In this document: in pieces, positions 11,701 to 12,912 of the stretch
Numbering within the stretch: the stretch's first letter is position 1
Layout: the number at the start of each line of letters is the position of its first letter
Assembly: GCA_002751075.1 (NCBI GenBank)
Contig: NAOQ01000369.1
Coordinates: forward strand, 1 to 12,912
Length of the DNA stretch: 12,912 bases
Origin: Ichthyophonus hoferi
Taxonomy: Eukaryota; Opisthokonta; Ichthyosporea; Ichthyophonida; Ichthyophonidae
Reading direction: 5' to 3'
Made by a program: the position numbers and the translations under genes
The notes under the pieces: generated by a model
Told to the model about the DNA's origin: nothing
Seen by the model: only the letters and a program-made list of their open reading frames with translations
The model's database searches: none

Positions 11701-12457
11701 ATACATGAGTGTAATTAGCAATGATTGGCCCGTTTAGTTACCTTTTTTTAATTCCCTTTGTTACATGACATTCATTCATGACCTTGAGATTATTTAAAAA
11801 ACAATACTAATTTGATTGGCTGTGTAGCACAACATTTAATTATATCTATTGCACCTCGATAAACTTTACTTATAAGAAACCGACACAAATATTGTTCAGA
11901 TGAAGATAAAACTAATATATATATATATATATGCTTTATCAAAGGCAATAAGGTATTTATATGTCATATTGCAATATATATAATTTCTTAGCACAAAAAC
12001 CATGTATATATATCTCAGAAACATATATACTTGGAGATAATTATTTTCAAAATATTTCACTTTCTTTCTCCTACTCTCTCTCTCGGCACATGTACATAGA
12101 GCCATAACCATGCAGGTTATTTATATTAAGATATAAAAATATAAATACACTTATGATAATAGGTTATTATAAAGAAGGGTTGTATGAATATAAGGAAAGG
12201 TTCAAAATAACATAGTACATCACCCAATCACAAATAGTACATAAAAATTAGATATCAATTCAACTAACATTACACGCCAATCATACCTTTTGTATATCCT
12301 TCATAAAGTCTGCCAGTTGTGTTAAAGTGATGCAATTGGCCGAGGCACCAGCCGCCAATTTAAAAAGGCTGTGAGTGATTGGTGGTTGCACTAGATGATA
12401 GTACAGGCGGCACATGTGCTCAAACTTGACCTTACGTAATTTTAATAGACCAAGATC
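209..12457 (-). CDS. PLCG: Phospholipase C-gamma, internal part (18 exons, both ends outside the window)
   Basis: The 18 exons listed separately join to 622 codons without a stop, all with GT-AG introns and matching phases. Family knowledge: PLC-gamma hydrolyses phosphatidylinositol 4,5-bisphosphate to diacylglycerol and inositol trisphosphate at the plasma membrane, and is recruited through SH2 domains to phosphorylated tyrosine kinases and adaptors. Seen here, in order: EF-hand tail (residues about 1-107 of this fragment), X box (108-248), linker and first PH half (249-322), N-SH2 (323 to about 425), C-SH2 (430 to about 525), linker (about 526-563), SH3 (564-622). Catalytic residues H122, N123, E152, D154, H167 and E201 are present, as are the SH2 arginines R357 and R461. 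The N-terminal PH domain and the Y and C2 domains must be encoded outside the window. The family assignment is very secure. A few exon edges (exons 3, 12, 16 and the 3' end of 18) are less so. Confidence 0.96.
317..909 (-). other. Intron 17-18
   Basis: A 593-bp intron. It holds a CATA microsatellite at 740-792 and otherwise unremarkable AT-rich sequence. No exon is missing here, because exons 17 and 18 join in phase and in register with vertebrate PLC-gamma. Confidence 0.8.
740..792. repeat. CATA tetranucleotide microsatellite
   Basis: Eleven near-perfect CATA copies running into a short TA stretch. Confidence 0.95.
910..978 (-). CDS. PLCG: PLC-gamma exon 17: SH3, first half
   Basis: It encodes [20 protein letters not shown] then FPQ. 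It takes the place of vertebrate [20 protein letters not shown], the first SH3 strands and RT loop. The KA and D-x-Y spacing is recognisable, but ALYDY-type aromatics are largely replaced (AVDQY), and an acidic DEL becomes THL. The acceptor is GGTGCAG|ATA and the donor is CCACAG|GTAATA. The frame leads perfectly into exon 18. Confidence 0.82.
1123..1182 (-). CDS. PLCG: PLC-gamma exon 16: SH2-SH3 linker (tentative edges)
   Basis: Twenty codons, [20 protein letters not shown], in phase 0 at both ends, fit exactly between exons 15 and 17. The acceptor CTCAACAG|AGC lies about 30 bases after a textbook CTACTAAC branch-point sequence. The donor is TAT|GTATGT. The equivalent vertebrate linker carries the activating tyrosine in GFYVEANP; here the only tyrosine is Y563, the last residue. 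Homology is too weak to confirm the exon alone, but position, phase and splice sites support it. A less likely start uses the AG just after the branch point. Confidence 0.65.
1183..1584 (-). other. Intron 15-16 with consensus branch point
   Basis: A 402-bp intron. On the minus strand, CTACTAAC around 1211-1218 matches the ideal branch-point sequence, about 30 bases before the chosen acceptor. The rest is AT-rich with no other feature seen. Confidence 0.7.
1585..1789 (-). CDS. PLCG: PLC-gamma exon 15: C-terminal SH2 second half and linker start
   Basis: It starts [20 protein letters not shown], matching AEGKIKHCRVQQEGQTVMLG, and carries [20 protein letters not shown] and KLRQPL, the closing SH2 helix and strand. 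After the domain come [19 protein letters not shown], part of the SH2-SH3 linker, with one tyrosine (Y537). The largest exon in the window, at 205 bases. The acceptor is AACTACAG|G, downstream of a (CATA)n(CAAA)n tract. The donor is CACGAG|GTAATG. Confidence 0.96.
1825..1878. repeat. Compound TTTG / TATG microsatellite
   Basis: TTTG copies change into TATG copies without a gap, suggesting one array that diverged by point change and spread. It lies 36 bases upstream of the exon 15 acceptor on the minus strand. Confidence 0.95.
1981..2007. repeat. Paired poly(A) runs
   Basis: A run of 12 A, then TG, then 13 A. On the transcribed strand these are two T-runs inside intron 14-15. Confidence 0.9.
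2132..2268 (-). CDS. PLCG: PLC-gamma exon 14: C-terminal SH2, first half
   Basis: It encodes [20 protein letters not shown], then [20 protein letters not shown] and ISISF. This is a standard SH2 start: Trp, a Gly-Ser-Leu-Ser-type turn, an acidic helix, and the FLLRES strand with the phosphotyrosine-binding R461. Vertebrate PLC-gamma has EWYHASLTRAQAEHML here. In the family, the C-SH2 mediates the intramolecular switch that releases autoinhibition. The acceptor AAAACAG|AAT is low in pyrimidines. The donor is TTCAG|GTATAC. Confidence 0.96.
2269..3307 (-). other. Intron 13-14
   Basis: A 1039-bp intron. Its first 136 bases on the minus strand are a 20-bp tandem array (3171-3306). The remaining 900 bases are AT-rich and I see no gene, RNA or transposon in them. 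Confidence 0.8.
3171..3306. repeat. 20-bp tandem array at the exon 13 donor
   Basis: About six copies of a TAACAATATACTACATATAA unit, ending with shortened variants. It abuts the exon 13 donor, and in the sense direction the end nearest the exon carries repeated GTATGT motifs. Confidence 0.93.
3308..3482 (-). CDS. PLCG: PLC-gamma exon 13: N-terminal SH2, second half
   Basis: It begins [20 protein letters not shown], matching vertebrate RNGKVQHCRIHS, and continues with [18 protein letters not shown], the FDSLYDLITHYQQVPL helix. Together with exon 12 this completes the N-SH2, which in PLC-gamma is the main receptor-docking module. The acceptor is GTGCAG|T. The donor TTG|GTATGT opens straight into a 20-bp tandem array rich in further GTATGT copies. 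The exon is 175 bases and ends in phase 0. Confidence 0.96.
3483..3992 (-). other. Intron 12-13
   Basis: A 510-bp intron. About half is a TTATA pentanucleotide tract (3738-3958). The rest is AT-rich without further structure. Confidence 0.8.
3738..3958. repeat. TTATA pentanucleotide microsatellite
   Basis: About 40 imperfect TTATA copies with TTACA, TTGTA and TTAGA variants. The centre (3787-3825) is the most regular. Confidence 0.9.
3993..4138 (-). CDS. PLCG: PLC-gamma exon 12: N-terminal SH2, first half
   Basis: The exon encodes [20 protein letters not shown], then [20 protein letters not shown] and VNEYVLTF. The AENLL helix and DGTYMIRE strand correspond to the SH2 alpha-A helix and the FLVRES strand; R357 is the phosphotyrosine-binding Arg. 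The Trp that normally opens an SH2 (WFHGKL in vertebrates) is absent. The donor TTTGT|GTATGT fits exon 13 exactly. The acceptor could be the AG at 4139-4140 or another in-frame AG nine bases upstream, giving a 4147 start and adding Thr-Ser-Gln. Both follow an unusual TACTATA-rich tract rather than pyrimidines. Confidence 0.83.
4139..4696 (-). other. Intron 11-12
   Basis: A 558-bp intron. The 190 bases next to exon 12 are a TAGTATATAGTATG-type array. A possible 21-base cassette exon lies at 4559-4579 (see findings). The remainder shows nothing recognisable. Confidence 0.75.
4149..4336. repeat. TAGTATATAGTATG-type tandem array before exon 12
   Basis: Irregular 7- and 14-bp units of TAGTATA and TAGTATG. 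On the sense strand these read as serial TACTATA, close to a branch-point sequence, and directly precede the exon 12 acceptor. Confidence 0.9.
4697..4780 (-). CDS. PLCG: PLC-gamma exon 11: split PH domain, first half end
   Basis: It encodes [20 protein letters not shown] then KYVEDDEE. It aligns with HEWYPHYFVLTSSKIYYSEE and the acidic tail that follows in vertebrates. The acidic end marks the break where the SH2-SH2-SH3 block is inserted into the PH fold. The acceptor CTTTCCCAG|GAA is strong. The donor is GAG|GTATAC. The exon has 28 codons, phase 0 at both ends. Confidence 0.94.
4781..5606 (-). other. Intron 10-11
   Basis: An 826-bp intron. Its first part contains two of the three 38-bp donor repeats (5503-5578). 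It holds seven CCAAT motifs between 4798 and 5340. A palindromic ATTTAAATTTAAAT stretch occurs at about 4822 and again at about 4996; this is low-complexity and not convincing as transposon ends. Confidence 0.8.
5503..5616. repeat. Three-copy 38-bp tandem repeat spanning the exon 10 donor
   Basis: Units at 5503-5540, 5541-5578 and 5579-5616. The first and third are identical; the second differs by one base. Each contains the last bases of exon 10, its donor, and a TACGTAAT-T-ATTACGTA inverted repeat (one arm base altered in unit two). Confidence 0.97.
5607..5674 (-). CDS. PLCG: PLC-gamma exon 10: split PH domain, first strands
   Basis: It encodes [20 protein letters not shown] then NR. It matches the vertebrate NDISNSIKNGILYLEDP segment, the first strands of the split PH domain in the gamma-specific array. 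In the family, this PH half pairs with a second half placed after the SH3. The acceptor is AACTACAG|AT. The donor AATAGG|GTATGT lies inside the first-used copy of a three-copy 38-bp tandem repeat, so the exon's last 10 bases and its donor recur twice downstream. Confidence 0.93.
5684..5828. repeat. TA run followed by TATATGTTAG-type repeats
   Basis: About 14 TA copies, then about 115 bases of irregular GTATATG / TTAGTATG units. Confidence 0.9.
5969..5988. repeat. TA dinucleotide run
   Basis: Uninterrupted TA copies in intron 9-10. Confidence 0.9.
6130..6211. repeat. CATAT pentanucleotide microsatellite
   Basis: About 16 copies of CATAT or ATCAT with CC and CA variants. Confidence 0.9.
6256..6325 (-). 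CDS. PLCG: PLC-gamma exon 9: X box to split-PH linker
   Basis: It encodes [15 protein letters not shown] followed by a Ser/Thr-rich SSHDSTST. It corresponds to the vertebrate HKKLAEGSAYEEV segment that opens the gamma-specific insert between the X and Y boxes. The acceptor TTTTTTATAG|AAT has an excellent pyrimidine tract. The donor is ACAG|GTGGGT. The low-conservation Ser/Thr stretch is typical of a flexible loop. Confidence 0.93.
6326..6662 (-). other. Intron 8-9
   Basis: A 337-bp intron with a short duplicated TATACTATTTACTATA motif (6513-6555). Nothing else seen. Confidence 0.8.
6513..6555. repeat. Short direct repeat
   Basis: TATACTATTTACTATA occurs twice, separated by an 11-base CTATACTTCAC-type spacer. 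Confidence 0.8.
6663..6753 (-). CDS. PLCG: PLC-gamma exon 8: end of X box
   Basis: It contains ELGDLLIT, an acidic loop, then [14 protein letters not shown]. This corresponds to VLGDTLLTKP through LPSPNQLKRKILIK of vertebrate PLC-gamma, the last strand of the X half-barrel. The acceptor is GGTCCATAG|T and the donor is AAA|GTGAGT. The exon has 91 bases and ends in phase 0. Confidence 0.96.
6754..7680 (-). other. Intron 7-8
   Basis: A 927-bp intron, very AT-rich, with ATTAATAATTAAT-type stretches around 7420-7515 and a 26-bp tandem repeat at 7555-7620. No coding or RNA signal. Confidence 0.8.
7555..7620. repeat. 26-bp tandem repeat
   Basis: Two full identical units (7555-7580 and 7581-7606) and a partial third. 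Each unit itself contains TATAG and ATATA pentamers. Confidence 0.93.
7681..7755 (-). CDS. PLCG: PLC-gamma exon 7: X box, catalytic Glu segment
   Basis: It encodes [20 protein letters not shown] then KVFQ, matching vertebrate [17 protein letters not shown]. The Glu of SIENHC is the calcium-ligand glutamate of the family. This exon uses acceptor TTGTTAG|G, which completes a Pro codon, and donor CAGAG|GTACGT. The upstream reading frame stays open into the intron, so an unspliced reading would look longer than the true 75-base exon. Confidence 0.97.
7756..8985 (-). other. Intron 6-7 (longest in window)
   Basis: A 1230-bp intron. Open frames at 7756-8191 on both strands show no known domain, and the flanking exons join perfectly without them. 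A long TAGTATAATA-type array fills 8478-8790, followed by an A-rich tract near 8900-8925. Confidence 0.8.
8478..8790. repeat. TAGTATAATA-type array
   Basis: Roughly 310 bases of 5- and 10-bp TAGTA / TAATA units, the longest repeat in the window. Confidence 0.92.
8986..9106 (-). CDS. PLCG: PLC-gamma exon 6: X box, ELD and YHG motifs
   Basis: It continues the IEL motif as [20 protein letters not shown] and then [19 protein letters not shown]. It carries the catalytic Asp of ELD and the second catalytic His, in YHG. The usual ELDCWDG is ELDTWDG here, and YHGHT is YHGFT; neither change touches a catalytic residue. The acceptor is TTTATAG|TG and the donor is CACC|GTAAGT. The exon is 121 bases long with both phases consistent. 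Confidence 0.97.
9107..9875 (-). other. Intron 5-6
   Basis: A 769-bp AT-rich intron. A short imperfect TAATTACTC repeat sits near 9465-9484. I see nothing else in it. Confidence 0.8.
9876..9961 (-). CDS. PLCG: PLC-gamma exon 5: X box
   Basis: The exon contains [20 protein letters not shown] followed by MGCRCIE. This is the X-box stretch that follows SSHNT in all PI-PLCs, where vertebrate PLC-gamma has LTGDQFSSESSLEAYARCLR. The final Glu is the first acidic residue of the calcium-binding ELD motif, completed in the next exon. The acceptor is CTATCTAG|C, which supplies the third base of Thr. The donor is the perfect consensus GTAAGT. The exon is 86 bases long. Confidence 0.97.
10021..10046. 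repeat. ATTA tetranucleotide stretch
   Basis: About six copies of ATTA with one ATCA variant. Confidence 0.85.
10159..10178. repeat. TA dinucleotide run
   Basis: Ten TA copies in intron 4-5. Confidence 0.85.
10649..10698 (-). CDS. PLCG: PLC-gamma exon 4: start of catalytic X box
   Basis: This 50-base exon encodes [16 protein letters not shown], ending two bases into the next codon. It is the canonical opening of the PI-PLC X domain ([18 protein letters not shown]). It carries the catalytic His and Asn of the SSHNT motif; in the family, this His contributes to acid-base catalysis and the Asn binds the calcium cofactor. The acceptor TTTATCAG|GAT and donor AATAC|GTAGGT are clear, and the phase continues into exon 5. 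Confidence 0.96.
10699..11451 (-). other. Intron 3-4
   Basis: A 753-bp intron with degenerate TATAGTA stretches at about 10808-10840 and 11340-11435. If exon 3 is miscalled, the true EF-hand to X-box joint exon would lie in this interval; I found no better candidate. Confidence 0.65.
11452..11492 (-). CDS. PLCG: PLC-gamma exon 3: EF-hand to X-box joint (small exon, tentative)
   Basis: This 41-base exon joins exon 2 (one base left over) to exon 4 (phase 0). Read with exon 2 it gives [17 protein letters not shown], in the place of the vertebrate EFVTFLFSKENSVWNSQ. The donor GGGCAG|GTAACT is good. The acceptor ATGAG| is poor because the bases before it are purine-rich. However, it is the only AG between position 11589 and the exon, and a stop lies just upstream in the required frame. 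The peptide is several residues shorter than in vertebrates. If wrong, the true joint exon lies elsewhere between 10700 and 11585. Confidence 0.52.
11586..11694 (-). CDS. PLCG: PLC-gamma exon 2: last EF-hand region
   Basis: The exon has 36 codons plus one base. It starts after GAACAG with [20 protein letters not shown] and ends in WTKDQFA before GTACGT. It aligns with the vertebrate stretch running from QGELWAVDRLQVQEF to LDEFVTF, the final EF-hand pair before the X box. The start in phase 0 matches the phase-0 end of exon 1. The hydrophobic spacing is kept but identity is low. Another frame is also open across this stretch but does not continue into the neighbouring exons. Confidence 0.85.
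11695..12286 (-). other. Intron 1-2
   Basis: A 592-bp intron with a TA run at 11914-11932. TGATTGG occurs five bases into the intron, right after the exon 1 donor. No other feature. Confidence 0.8.
11914..11932. repeat. TA dinucleotide run
   Basis: About nine TA copies in intron 1-2. Confidence 0.85.
12287..12457 (-). CDS. PLCG: PLC-gamma exon 1 of window: EF-hand region
   Basis: This exon is 57 codons in phase 0 at both ends. It contains [13 protein letters not shown] and later [14 protein letters not shown], which align with the PLC-gamma EF-hand segments around FAQLYRSLM and SLPEFQQFLLDYQ. The EF-hand lobe is a structural platform between the N-terminal PH domain and the catalytic barrel, and in PLC-gamma it generally does not bind calcium strongly. 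No convincing DxDxDG calcium loop is visible, which fits. The donor is AAG|GTATGA. The acceptor is the AG after AAATAT, a weak pyrimidine tract, so the 5' edge is less certain; an alternative AG lies 24-27 bases further into the exon. Further EF-hand exons should lie upstream, beyond the right edge. Confidence 0.86.
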
Positions 12458-12524
12458 CTATATTTATGGTTCATAGATATAGATATATTAGTATAGGTTT
12501 GTGTGTATTTCATATAAGTATGTA

Positions 12525-12590
12525 ATACATGTATATGTATATGTATATGTATTCTTGCTGGCATATTTCATATATATATGTGTGTATGTT
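12525..12590. repeat. TATATG repeats
   Basis: Irregular TGTATA and TATATG units. Confidence 0.8.
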
Positions 12591-12775
12591 TACGTACATG
12601 CGTAAGTGTGGGTGATGATGTGCACTATTCCTTATATGAAGGGTTCACACAACCACATTAAAATATAAAGAAATGCAGTTAAGAATGATAGGATAAAACG
12701 CCTGTATGTGTTGGCATTTAAAAGATATATATGCTAAATTTTGTATCGTGATATGATCCAATAGGGCATGATATA

Positions 12776-12835
12776 GTAGAATATAATATAATATAATATA
12801 ATATAATATAATATAATTCAATATAATATAATATA
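12776..12835. repeat. ATATA pentanucleotide microsatellite
   Basis: About eleven regular ATATA copies with one TTCAA interruption; it runs directly into the next array. Confidence 0.93.
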
Positions 12836-12906
12836 ACGATACAATACAATACAATACAATACAATACAATACAATACAATACAATACAATACAATACAAT
12901 AGAATA
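12836..12906. repeat. ACAAT pentanucleotide microsatellite
   Basis: About thirteen perfect ACAAT copies, ending in AGAAT. It continues to the window edge. Confidence 0.95.
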
Positions 12907-12912
12907 GAATAG

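Larger units (their letters stand above)
12458..12912 (-). other. Intron upstream of exon 1 (continues past window edge)
   Basis: Noncoding sequence with TATATG repeats around 12525-12590 and two adjacent pentanucleotide arrays at 12776-12906. No PLC segment recognised. Confidence 0.75.

Noticed and set aside
11431-11718. Plus-strand open frame of 95 codons
   Set aside because: It is antisense to exons 2 and 3. The higher GC of the coding region keeps several frames open, and no known domain is visible.

Overview
This window is one long piece of a single eukaryotic gene on the minus strand. Its 18 exons run from about 12457 down to about 209 and encode the middle of a phospholipase C-gamma (PLCG-type, phosphoinositide-specific PLC with SH2 and SH3 domains). 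I joined the exons by splice-site reading. All 17 introns begin GT and end AG on the minus strand, and every exon-exon phase agrees. The result is 622 codons with no stop. Read 5' to 3' along the gene, the domains follow the animal PLC-gamma order: C-terminal part of the EF-hand region (12457-11452), catalytic X box (10698-6663), first half of the split PH domain (6325-4697), N-terminal SH2 (4138-3308), C-terminal SH2 (2268-1585), a short SH2-SH3 linker (1182-1123) and SH3 (978-209). Both ends are open. The N-terminal PH domain and first EF-hands should lie beyond 12912, and the second PH half, Y box and C2 domain should lie beyond position 1.

The likely source is an animal or a close relative, because the PLC-gamma arrangement of split PH, tandem SH2 and SH3 belongs to animals and their nearest unicellular kin. 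The sequence is strongly AT-rich. Exons are small (41-205 bp), introns are 93-1230 bp, and microsatellites are dense, especially pentanucleotides. Divergence from the vertebrate protein is substantial. A sponge or another early-branching animal is a reasonable guess but cannot be proved from this window.

The catalytic centre looks intact: His-Asn in the SSHNT motif, the Glu and Asp of IELD, the His of the YHG motif and the Glu of ILSIENHC are all present. Both SH2 domains keep the phosphotyrosine-binding Arg (MIRE and LLRES). Three regulatory parts are less typical: the N-SH2 lacks the usual Trp at its start, the SH3 has lost its ALYDY and SNY aromatic positions, and the SH2-SH3 linker has no clear match to the vertebrate activating tyrosine segment.

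The introns hold no second gene, RNA gene or recognisable transposon. They contain simple repeats and small tandem arrays, some lying directly on splice sites. The most striking is a 38-bp unit present three times that includes the end of one exon and its donor site. A CCAAT / ATTGG pentamer is several times more frequent than base composition predicts and is skewed toward ATTGG on the transcribed sense. I saw no evidence of a new defence, mobile or metabolic system. The interest lies in this gene's splice-site repeats and altered regulatory domains.
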